Below, piece by piece: positions 1-5,633 of a DNA stretch of 8,214 nucleotides. The notes beneath the pieces are model-generated. The model was not told the origin of the DNA, searched no databases, and saw nothing but the letters and a program-made list of their open reading frames with translations. Within the stretch, counting starts at the first letter, position 1, and every line of letters starts with the position of its first letter. This DNA comes from Clostridiales bacterium (lineage in GTDB: Bacteria > Bacillota_A > Clostridia > Christensenellales > CAG-917), in contig JAITEJ010000111.1 of NCBI GenBank assembly GCA_031282095.1, positions 1-8,214 of the forward strand. Reading direction: 5' to 3'. The position numbers were made by a program, and so were the translations under genes.

Positions 1-60
1 GTTACGGACGATTTTGTACGGGTGTTTCGCTTTTCTTTCAGGCGACGGACGAAACGAATC

Positions 61-141
61 GGTTAAAACGGGCGTTACATGCGTTGTTCGCAGGTAACCC
101 AGTCCGGAAAAAGGTTGAAACGGGTGTTGCGTGCGTTGTTC
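61..141. repeat. Two imperfect 29 bp direct repeats, 52 bp apart
   Basis: Positions 61-89 and 113-141 align without gaps with 25 of 29 bases identical, both carrying the pattern GGTTRAAACGGGYGTT followed by TGCGTTGTTC. A poorer third match (ACGGGTGTTTCGC, near 19-31) lies about 50 bp before the first, so this may be a decayed three-unit tandem array. It is unlike the other repeat families in the window. Confidence 0.55.
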
Positions 142-180
142 TGCATCGTATGCCATACCCTTTTAATGCCGACCATAAGC

Positions 181-245
181 GGCTCTTAAGAATATGCCTG
201 CCCGTTTTGCGCGGGTACTCCTCCTTCGGACGGCGAACAAGAGCC
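181..245. repeat. Nested inverted repeats, possible structured 3' RNA
   Basis: GGCTCTT at 181-187 and AAGAGCC at 239-245 are perfect 7 bp arms. Between them lie a shorter CCCG/CGGG stem (about 201-215) and a TCC-TTC-GGA mini-hairpin. On the minus strand the element starts about 63 nt after the symporter stop codon. It could fold as a branched 3' untranslated structure, but no U-run follows. The pairing is seen; any function is speculation. Confidence 0.25.
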
Positions 246-307
246 GAAACGGTCAAGTCAGATACCGCATATAAATTTGTTTTTTTACCGTTTATAAATA
301 ACGCTCT

Positions 308-1906
308 TTATTCCTCGGTCAACGCTTTGGCGCTGCGGCGTTCGGCAAGCTCCGATGTGATTTGCTCTTTCAATTTACCCACTACGTTATACCATTTTAC
401 GGGTATGACACACAGCAGCAGACTGATGCCGGGAATGAGCGAAACGAGCGTAAACATCGCTATCCGCTGACCGTCGGCGAGGTCGGTGGCAAACTTTACC
501 GCGCCGGAGCTGTAGATTTGGGCGGGGTCGAGTGCGATGAACATATACATCAGGACGATGAATCCGGTCGCCAAGGCGTTTCCGAGCTTGTTAATGAAAC
601 CCTGACACGCGGAACCGAGCGCGGTGTCACGGAAGCCCGTTTTCCATTCCATGTAGTCCAAGCTATCGCCTATCATGGCGTAAGAGGTGACGTTAAGCGC
701 GCCGAGAGGAATGCATTGAATGATTATAAACGGTATACACGCGTAAACTGCCCACGATTGGTCAAGCAGTATGTTAAGCAACCCCATGCCGGTGGTGAGG
801 AGACTTGCGAGGAAACCCGCCGCGCCAGTTACGATTATAATCTGCTTGTAGTTGAACTTTTTATAGAGGAAAGGCATGAACAGCATGGAGCCGAAAGTGC
901 CGACAGCAGCGCAAACCATGAATATGGTGCTCACCGTGCTTATCGACCCCGTCAGGGCGGCGGTACGTTCCGCTTCGGTGGTTAGTGTGGATATATCCTT
1001 GCCTATATAGAAAGCGTAACGCGCCACATGTACGGCGGCGGCGTTCATCAGGTATCTTCCGCTTGCTAAAACGCCCATTATGATGACTATCATGAGGGGT
1101 TTGCATTTGAAGATGCGCATTAAACGACCGGGTTCGCCCGGCTTGCGCGCCGATATTTGTTTAGGAGAGGATACGCGCTCTTTGGTGGTGAAGAAAGACA
1201 GCACGTAAAGGACTAACCCGACCCCCGCGCATATGACGGCGATCAGCATATATTTGAGCTTATCCATCTCCACGCTTACGAGATCGGGACGGACCGCGGG
1301 AAGCACAAAACCCAAAACCATAAATATCGCCACGGGAACCGCGCTCCCTATGCCGTTTACGGCGCGGGAAACGGAAATCAGATTGCCGCGTTCGCGCGGA
1401 TTAGGCGTCATTACGTTGGGCAGGCTCCAAAAAGGAACGTCCGCGACGGTGTAAACCATGCCCCACATTACGTATATAACCGCCGCGTAAACCATTGTGC
1501 CCGCGGCGTCAAGCCCCGGATCGAAGAACATCAGAAAGGTAAGCACTCCGGCGGGAACGGCCGCGAATAACACGTAGGGCTTCATCTTGCCCCAACGCGT
1601 AGTGTGTTTATCCACAAACATCCCCATGATAGGATCGTTTACGGCGTCCCATATGCGCGCGAGCAACATGAGGAGCAAGACGAACACAAGCGGCGTTTGC
1701 AACACGTTTATATAGAAATCCGAAATGTAACTGGACATGACCGCGTAAATCATTCCTTGACCTAACGCGGCTATACTGAACACCCAAAGTTCTTTTTTGG
1801 GGATCACGTTTTTTATTATGCCGGAATTGGTTGATTCCGGCGGAGCCTCCGCGTTTTGAGAGGCGTCCGCGCCCGACACGGTTGTCGAGAAGTTGTCATC
1901 CGTCAT
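308..1906 (-). CDS. GPH-family (MelB-like) sugar:cation symporter, MFS superfamily
   Basis: A membrane permease expected to import a glycoside, pentoside, hexuronide or similar sugar with Na+ or H+. From the 1906 start it has 532 residues, a polar N-terminal stretch of roughly 35 residues and then about 12 hydrophobic segments. The family signature is clear: WDAVNDP at residues 86-92 followed by GMFVDK and RWGKMKPY. The two acidic residues of that motif correspond to the cation-site aspartates of MelB. The ATG at 1906 is preferred because AGGGGG lies 6 nt upstream and a promoter ends near 1949. The longer 551-residue frame from 1963 has no ribosome binding site and would start inside that promoter. 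The gene is separated from the aldolase by 657 bp, so it has its own promoter, but its position suggests it feeds the kinase and aldolase. Family is confident; substrate is unknown. Confidence 0.9.
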   Translation of the reverse strand: MTDDNFSTTVSGADASQNAEAPPESTNSGIIKNVIPKKELWVFSIAALGQGMIYAVMSSYISDFYINVLQTPLVFVLLLMLLARIWDAVNDPIMGMFVDKHTTRWGKMKPYVLFAAVPAGVLTFLMFFDPGLDAAGTMVYAAVIYVMWGMVYTVADVPFWSLPNVMTPNPRERGNLISVSRAVNGIGSAVPVAIFMVLGFVLPAVRPDLVSVEMDKLKYMLIAVICAGVGLVLYVLSFFTTKERVSSPKQISARKPGEPGRLMRIFKCKPLMIVIIMGVLASGRYLMNAAAVHVARYAFYIGKDISTLTTEAERTAALTGSISTVSTIFMVCAAVGTFGSMLFMPFLYKKFNYKQIIIVTGAAGFLASLLTTGMGLLNILLDQSWAVYACIPFIIIQCIPLGALNVTSYAMIGDSLDYMEWKTGFRDTALGSACQGFINKLGNALATGFIVLMYMFIALDPAQIYSSGAVKFATDLADGQRIAMFTLVSLIPGISLLLCVIPVKWYNVVGKLKEQITSELAERRSAKALTEE

Positions 1907-1912
1907 AAATAT

Positions 1913-1918
1913 CCCCCT
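1913..1918 (-). promoter_or_regulatory. Ribosome binding site that decides the symporter start
   Basis: The minus strand reads AGGGGG followed by ATATTT and then ATG at 1906. This is a strong Shine-Dalgarno match with a 6 nt gap. The upstream in-frame ATG at 1963 is preceded by CCACGCCGTTT, with no purine-rich site. Confidence 0.7.
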
Positions 1919-1948
1919 GTCGCCAGTATTTTTTACGGCGGAACCGCT

Positions 1949-1983
1949 TTTATATTTCCGCATAAACGGCGTGGAAATATAAA
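1949..1983 (-). promoter_or_regulatory. Symporter promoter embedded in a perfect dyad (operator candidate)
   Basis: TTTATATTTCC (1949-1959) and GGAAATATAAA (1973-1983) are perfect 11 bp inverted arms around a 13 bp centre. On the minus strand the same bases supply a -35 box TTTCCA (1977-1972, 4 of 6 to consensus), a 17 bp spacer, and a -10 box TATAAA (1954-1949, 5 of 6). Transcription would begin near 1942, leaving a leader of about 36 nt before the ATG at 1906. A dimeric repressor bound to the dyad would cover the whole promoter, which suits a substrate-induced transporter. The dyad is seen; the promoter and operator roles are inferred. Confidence 0.5.
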
Positions 1984-2167
1984 CGGATCTTTGGCTTTTA
2001 ATTATCGCGGTCTGAATTACGGACGGCGAAGCGATAAACGCACGGAAACTCTCTTCCGCGCACGGCGGCGGCGTTATGAGAAACGCAGTCGCCGACGTTT
2101 ATCTAACGAAATACGCAAGAGAACGGCAAGACCTTGATAAAGCCGCGCGTTTCAGCCGAAAACTGTC

Positions 2168-2370
2168 GGGCGCGGCGGCGCCAGGGACCTCGCTTACGCG
2201 GAATACGGCGTTACAAGCTATCGTGCGCGGCGTCGGCGCCAGGGGTCTCCGGAACGCAAAACAGAGAGCAATTCTCGCGGACGGCTGCGTGCGCGGCGTC
2301 GGCGCCAGGGGTCTCACTTACGCGGAATACGGCGTTACAAGCTATCGTGCGCGCGGCGCAAAGGCTTTCC
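2168..2370. repeat. Interleaved direct repeats (28 bp core plus 37 bp block)
   Basis: A 28 bp core containing GCGTCGGCGCCAGGGG is identical at 2222-2249 and 2288-2315 (66 bp apart). A shorter variant, lacking about 3 bp, lies at 2168-2191. A second block beginning CTTACGCGGAATACGG is identical over 37 bp at 2193-2229 and 2317-2353 (124 bp apart). The order is core, block, core, unrelated 38 bp, core, block, then a decayed tail. The intervening block is itself repeated and there are no cas genes, so this is not a CRISPR array. It looks like an element duplicated more than once. Confidence 0.8.
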
Positions 2371-2487
2371 GGCTCAGTTACATACGGCGCAGAATAAAAA
2401 TGTACGGCACGCGATATCGTTATTGTGCCGCATGATTTGCGACTGCGTCAATAAATCGCCGCGCGTAAAAACGTAATGCGCACAACG

Positions 2488-2503
2488 TCGTTATTAATAA
2501 CGA
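2488..2503. promoter_or_regulatory. 16 bp perfect palindrome, possible protein-binding site
   Basis: TCGTTATTAATAACGA is a perfect 16 bp palindrome in an otherwise unremarkable spacer. It lies about 115 bp beyond the aldolase stop and about 500 bp upstream of the symporter promoter. It could bind a small dimeric regulator, but no second copy is seen in the window and no regulator gene is present. Confidence 0.3.
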
Positions 2504-2560
2504 AACGGTAATCCCCTATGATTATTTAACGAGGCATGTATGAAAACGGCAATGTCCCAA

Positions 2561-2577
2561 TAAAACCGCAGGTTTTA
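2561..2577 (-). terminator. Weak terminator-like hairpin after the aldolase gene
   Basis: TAAAACC-GCA-GGTTTTA is a perfect 7 bp-arm inverted repeat about 45 nt past the aldolase stop. On the minus strand the descending arm ends GGTTTTA, giving a short U-run within the stem. The stem is AT-rich, so termination would be weak. It is the best candidate for the end of the kinase-aldolase transcript. Confidence 0.35.
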
Positions 2578-2625
2578 GTAGAAGATCGCAACGGGTTTTA
2601 GTCAGGGATTGCGGCGGGTCTTAGT
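2561..2625 (-). repeat. 23 bp tandem array spanning the aldolase stop codon
   Basis: On the minus strand three units begin ACTAAGACCCG (2625-2603), ACTAAAACCCG (2602-2580) and ACTAAAACC (from 2579, partial). The first two are exactly 23 bp. Each unit contains TAA, and the first supplies the aldolase stop codon (2623-2621). The array therefore begins in the last codons of the gene and continues into the spacer. Confidence 0.7.
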
Positions 2626-3187
2626 TGAATACCGCCTCGGCGCAAAGGCTTTCCAATAACTGCAACAGATTAAACGCCGCGTCTAAATCCGATCCCGCGC
2701 ACATAACGCCGTGATTTGCCATGAACACGGCGTTGGCGTTACCTATTCCGGCGATTGTGTTTCTCACCAGTTTTTTTGTGCTGGGCAAACCGTATTCGGC
2801 TACGCCGATTTTTTCCGAATTGAAGAGCGCGGCGTGAGATTTATCCTTTAACTGAAGAGGGGCGTGCGCGGCCGCGAACACTGAACAGGCGTTAGGGTGC
2901 GAGTGTATAACCGCCCCTATTTCCTTGCGCGCAAGCATAACTCCCGCGTGAATTCCGCGTTCACTGCTCGGCTTTAAGCTTCCCTCAGGATAGCTTAAAT
3001 CGCGTATATCCATGAGAACGAGTTCCTCAGGTTTCAGCACTCGGTAATCTATTCCGCTCGGAGTGATGAGCATATGAAATTCGTCCGCGCGCGCGGACAA
3101 ATTCCCCCACGTACCTTGAACCAAATTAGCGTCCAGCAGGCGCACTCCGGTTTCCACGATTTTTTGGCGTAATTCCCGATTATCCAT
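2621..3187 (-). CDS. Class II (zinc) aldolase, FucA/AraD family
   Basis: Expected to be a cytoplasmic metal-dependent aldolase cleaving a ketose phosphate into a dihydroxyacetone-phosphate-type product and an aldehyde. The 188 residues carry the complete active site: GNLS at 28-31, TPSG at 42-45, PSSE with the catalytic Glu at 76, zinc ligands His95 and His97 in HSHP, and His159 in NHG. The positions match fuculose-phosphate aldolase closely. SSE rather than SSD favours an aldolase over an L-ribulose-5-phosphate 4-epimerase. It is somewhat short (FucA has about 215 residues), missing the C-terminal tail that completes the active site in that enzyme. The ATG at 3187 has AAGGA upstream, inside the end of the preceding gene only 2 bp away, so translational coupling is likely. 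The substrate is not determinable; fuculose, rhamnulose or ribulose phosphates are candidates. Confidence 0.88.
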   Translation of the reverse strand: MDNRELRQKIVETGVRLLDANLVQGTWGNLSARADEFHMLITPSGIDYRVLKPEELVLMDIRDLSYPEGSLKPSSERGIHAGVMLARKEIGAVIHSHPNACSVFAAAHAPLQLKDKSHAALFNSEKIGVAEYGLPSTKKLVRNTIAGIGNANAVFMANHGVMCAGSDLDAAFNLLQLLESLCAEAVFN

Positions 3188-3189
3188 AT

Positions 3190-3804
3190 TTAAATATCCT
3201 TATGAGCGGCAATATTGCTTTTGCTGTACTTCAGTTTATATATGACGCGCATAAGCAGCGCCTCCGCTAAATTTATGCTCTTCGCTCCGCCTAACTTTTG
3301 GGCCTGCGCGTAAACGCCCGACGATTTTTCCGCCACCAAGGCGGCTATAACGGCTTCGTCCAAGGTTCTGCCCATAGCGAACAGAGAGTTATCGGGAAGC
3401 AGCGCGCAGGTTCTGCCGAAACGCATTTTAGCTTTAACGCGCTTATATGACGGCGACTTGCGTAAGGACGGTCCTACTATTTGCGCCATATCGTCTAAAA
3501 CGGCGGGAATGTCCGCGCCCATTTTCGCCATAAATTCGGCGTAACGGGGGCTTACCTTGACGAACGCCGCGTTTTTCCCGATCTTCAGGAGTTTGCACAA
3601 GGCGGCGAGATCGGAATCCAGCGAGGACGGCTCGCCGCCAGCCGGAAAGCTTATAAAATCATTATCCGACAAATCAGACAGATCTGCGCCGTATTTTGAT
3701 ACGTAAACATCGTTTTCAGATATAAAGGCTATCGCATCGCCGGATCGAGGCGAAATGCCGCTGTTCAACAGCTTTTGTACATGAGGTTTATAATCGAATT
3801 TCAT
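3190..3804 (-). CDS. Degenerate class II aldolase homologue lacking active-site residues
   Basis: A 204-residue protein that follows the class II aldolase pattern but has lost its chemistry. PSSE of the family is PSSL (59-62), removing the catalytic Glu. The HSHP zinc motif is KVSP (Lys83, Ser85). The NHG motif is DNS (Asn139). Surrounding family features survive, such as IPAVLDDMAQIVG (99-111) and the terminal segment ALLPDN..FAMGRTLDEA (135-151). The gene is intact, has AAGGAA upstream of its ATG, starts 36 bp after the kinase stop and ends 2 bp before the true aldolase. Preservation of the frame and operon position argues against a pseudogene. It may be a structural or regulatory partner of the neighbouring aldolase, or may bind sugar phosphate. 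The remote homology is my reading of motifs, not a profile search. Confidence 0.7.
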   Translation of the reverse strand: MKFDYKPHVQKLLNSGISPRSGDAIAFISENDVYVSKYGADLSDLSDNDFISFPAGGEPSSLDSDLAALCKLLKIGKNAAFVKVSPRYAEFMAKMGADIPAVLDDMAQIVGPSLRKSPSYKRVKAKMRFGRTCALLPDNSLFAMGRTLDEAVIAALVAEKSSGVYAQAQKLGGAKSINLAEALLMRVIYKLKYSKSNIAAHKDI

Positions 3805-3840
3805 AATCGTTCCTTATATTTAAGATCCGCCGCGATAAAG

Positions 3841-5364
3841 TCAGGAGAAACGCTTGGTATTCGCCAATTTATATGTCCCGTCAAGATTTTCAAACAAACG
3901 CTTATAAATCGCGAACAGCTCGTTGTAAATCGCGGTATTTTTGGGGTCGGGACGGTAAGTGGCGGCGATTTTAACGAAGTTCCGCGCCGATTCAAAGTCG
4001 GGCAGCTCTCCGAGACCGATCAGCGCGACTATCGCCGAGCCGAGCGCTCCGGCGTTGCGCGGATTCTCCACGACGTCGAATTCGGTGTCGGTGACGTCGG
4101 CTATTATCTTCATCCACTCCTTGTCGAGCGCGCCGCCGCCTATGATACGGAAATTCTTGCAAGAAAAGCCGTAATCCTTTTTGAAGTTTTCCAAAATCCA
4201 CCGCAGATTAAACGCTATTCCCTCGTAGACCGCGCGCATTAAATGTTCGCGGGTGTGATCGGGACTTATGTTGAACAGCGTGGCGCGCGTGGTGGTGGAG
4301 CTTACGGGGCAGCGTTCGCCCAACATCCACGGCGTGCAGATGAGATGATCGCTCCCGGGCGGAATGTCTTTTATAACGTCGTCCATGTAAGCGTAAATGC
4401 CTTCTCCGAGCTGCTTTTTTTCCTGACGGAAAAATTGATCGCAAATCCATTGAATATTGCTACCCGCCGCCTCAGTGATGCCGGCGATGAGATTCATTTT
4501 GGGATTCGCGCTCTGAATGGCTGCCGCGCCGTGCATGAATTTAGCGGCGGTTTTGGAAGTGGCGGCGACCCATGCCGACGTACCCAAATATATGTGTACG
4601 TCGCCGTCGCCGCTCATGCCCGCGCCCACCGCCGCGGATTGTACGTCGTCGCAACCGCCGAACACCGGCGTGCCTTGAACAAGCCCCGTTGCCGCGGCCG
4701 CCTCCGCGGTTAAACCGTCGCCCACCTTATCGGTGCTGTTGACGAGAGGCGGCAATTTTTTCATATCGATGCCGGTTAAGGACATGACTGACAGCCATTC
4801 CTTTTTCTTTAAATCCAAACCGTAGGAAGAGGCTCCCGAACGCTCGAATACCTTTACGCCGGTACATTTGAACTTTAAAAAAGCGTTTACATCAAGAATG
4901 TATTCGGCGTAGTTGTAAATGTCGGGGCGCTCCTGTTTCAGCCAAATGATTTTAGCGATACAGTCCTTGCCCATGATGGGAGTGCCCGCGATGAGCGTGA
5001 ACAGCTTTCTGCCGCCCAGCTTTCTCATAATACCTTGCGCTTGTTTTTCCGCTCGGCCGTCCACCCACGTTATATTATTGTAGAGCGTTTTACCGTCCTT
5101 ATCTATGGGAATTATGCCCTGCGCCTGTGTGGAAAAAACTATGCCTTTTATATCGGACGGCGCGATGCCCGTCTTTTCGACGATACGCCGCGAGGTTTTA
5201 CATACGGCGTCCCAATAGTCGGCGGGGTTTTGTTCCACCCATGCGGGGTATGGATAATAAGTCGGGTAATTTTCCTGCGCGGTGTCTACGATCTGCCCGT
5301 TGAAGCCCACCAAGACAGCTTTATCGGAGCTTGTGCCGATGTCGTGTGACAGTATATAGTTCAT
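3841..5364 (-). CDS. FGGY-family carbohydrate kinase (xylulokinase-like)
   Basis: A cytoplasmic ATP-dependent kinase that phosphorylates a ketose or polyol ahead of the aldolase. The 507 residues match the usual FGGY length with both actin-like domains. Visible motifs are the N-terminal phosphate loop DIGTSSDKA (8-16), STQAQG (78-83), the sugar-contacting ITWVDGRA (98-105), the catalytic aspartate in GGCDDVQSAAVG (Asp240 aligns with the xylulokinase base), the GTS phosphate loop (261-263), GERCP (349-353), and the adenine-site GGGALDKEW (409-417). The ATG at 5364 has AAGGAG upstream. It heads the kinase-aldolase cluster and lies 269 bp after the aminotransferase. No strong -35/-10 pair was found in front of it, so it may be read through from the aminotransferase promoter. 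The closest named family seems to be xylulokinase, but L-fuculose, L-ribulose or other ketoses are possible. Confidence 0.9.
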   Translation of the reverse strand: MNYILSHDIGTSSDKAVLVGFNGQIVDTAQENYPTYYPYPAWVEQNPADYWDAVCKTSRRIVEKTGIAPSDIKGIVFSTQAQGIIPIDKDGKTLYNNITWVDGRAEKQAQGIMRKLGGRKLFTLIAGTPIMGKDCIAKIIWLKQERPDIYNYAEYILDVNAFLKFKCTGVKVFERSGASSYGLDLKKKEWLSVMSLTGIDMKKLPPLVNSTDKVGDGLTAEAAAATGLVQGTPVFGGCDDVQSAAVGAGMSGDGDVHIYLGTSAWVAATSKTAAKFMHGAAAIQSANPKMNLIAGITEAAGSNIQWICDQFFRQEKKQLGEGIYAYMDDVIKDIPPGSDHLICTPWMLGERCPVSSTTTRATLFNISPDHTREHLMRAVYEGIAFNLRWILENFKKDYGFSCKNFRIIGGGALDKEWMKIIADVTDTEFDVVENPRNAGALGSAIVALIGLGELPDFESARNFVKIAATYRPDPKNTAIYNELFAIYKRLFENLDGTYKLANTKRFS

Positions 5365-5409
5365 AACGCTCCTTAACGGCGTAGACGCTTATAATAACTC
5401 AAGACTGTA

Positions 5410-5445
5410 TTCCCGCGCCGCGCGGTTATACGTCCGCGCCGGGAA
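5410..5445. promoter_or_regulatory. GC-rich imperfect dyad upstream of the kinase
   Basis: TTCCCGCGCCGCGCGG (5410-5425) is roughly complementary to TCCGCGCCGGGAA (5433-5445), with bulges, 45-80 nt upstream of the kinase ATG. An AT-rich -10-like stretch (minus-strand TATTATAAG) lies between it and the gene, but no good -35 is placed. It could be an operator or an RNA hairpin affecting read-through. The pairing is seen; function is uncertain. Confidence 0.25.
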
Positions 5446-5524
5446 AATCCGCCTTTCTTGTCAGATTCGCATATCCGCCGTTTAATATGCGTCCGCATAC
5501 TTCCTAACGCCGCTTAAAAAAGCG

Positions 5525-5587
5525 CCGCGAAACCCGTTTATTTCCCGCTCAAGTTTTTTTAAGCGGTTTCATAGTTATGAAAACCTT
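5525..5587 (-). pseudogene. Decayed duplicate of the aminotransferase 3' end
   Basis: Positions 5525-5587 repeat the tail of the aminotransferase gene (5621-5690) about 96-103 bp downstream of it. CCGCGAAACCCGTTTATTTC is identical over 20 bp and includes the stop-codon region. The segment ending GAAAACCTT, coding DKVF in the real gene, is identical over 9 bp. Between them PLKRNLSE aligns with a diverged, shortened version. The hairpin CGCTCAAA/TTTGAGCG of the gene is kept in the copy with changed bases on both arms. Similarity fades past 5587. This is a fragment, not an expressed gene. Confidence 0.65.
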
Positions 5588-5633
5588 AACAAAGAGATTC
5601 GGCGGTTCGCCGTTGTCTCTCCGCGAAACCCGT

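Larger units (their letters stand above)
1..307. other. Intergenic region downstream of the symporter gene
   Basis: No credible gene is seen here; the open frames on both strands have no family-like content and no clear ribosome binding site. The stretch holds a pair of 29 bp direct repeats (61-89 and 113-141) and a set of nested inverted repeats (181-245). It also has 7 bp arms AAACGGT at 247-253 and ACCGTTT at 287-293, which flank an AT-rich stretch just after the symporter stop. I do not see a convincing intrinsic terminator with a U-run on the minus strand, so where the symporter transcript ends is unclear. Confidence 0.5.
1984..2620. other. Large repeat-rich gap between aldolase and symporter genes
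   Basis: No supported gene. Long open frames exist on both strands across 2076-2435, but they run through GC-rich direct repeats in several frames at once and lack family resemblance. The gap holds interleaved direct repeats (2168-2370), a 6 bp-arm inverted repeat CGGCAC/GTGCCG (2405-2410 and 2425-2430), a 16 bp perfect palindrome (2488-2503), and a 23 bp tandem array (2561-2625). Confidence 0.6.

Noticed and set aside
181..245. tRNA gene suggested by 7 bp terminal arms
   Set aside because: The element is only 65 nt, has no T-loop motif (GTTCGAATC-like), and its inner stems do not fit D and anticodon arms on either strand.
362..985. Long plus-strand open frames opposite the symporter, kinase and aminotransferase genes
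   Set aside because: They are antisense shadows of well-supported minus-strand genes and show no family motifs or ribosome binding sites.
1907..1963. Upstream ATG at 1963 as the symporter start (19 extra residues)
   Set aside because: No ribosome binding site precedes it, it falls inside the dyad/promoter, and the ATG at 1906 has a strong site.
2168..2370. CRISPR array
   Set aside because: Only two perfect cores, a repeated 'spacer', a shortened core and no cas genes in the window.
2076..2435. Open frames of 72-119 codons on both strands in the spacer, with repeated peptides such as RGVGARGL or RPLAPTPRT
   Set aside because: The peptide repeats are translations of the 28 bp DNA repeat, several frames are open at once because the repeats are GC-rich and lack stops, and no ribosome binding site or known family is seen.
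2539..2562. Plus-strand 7-codon mini-frame beginning ATGAAAACG after GAGG
   Set aside because: Too short to support, no promoter seen, and it ends at the terminator-like palindrome by coincidence of position only.
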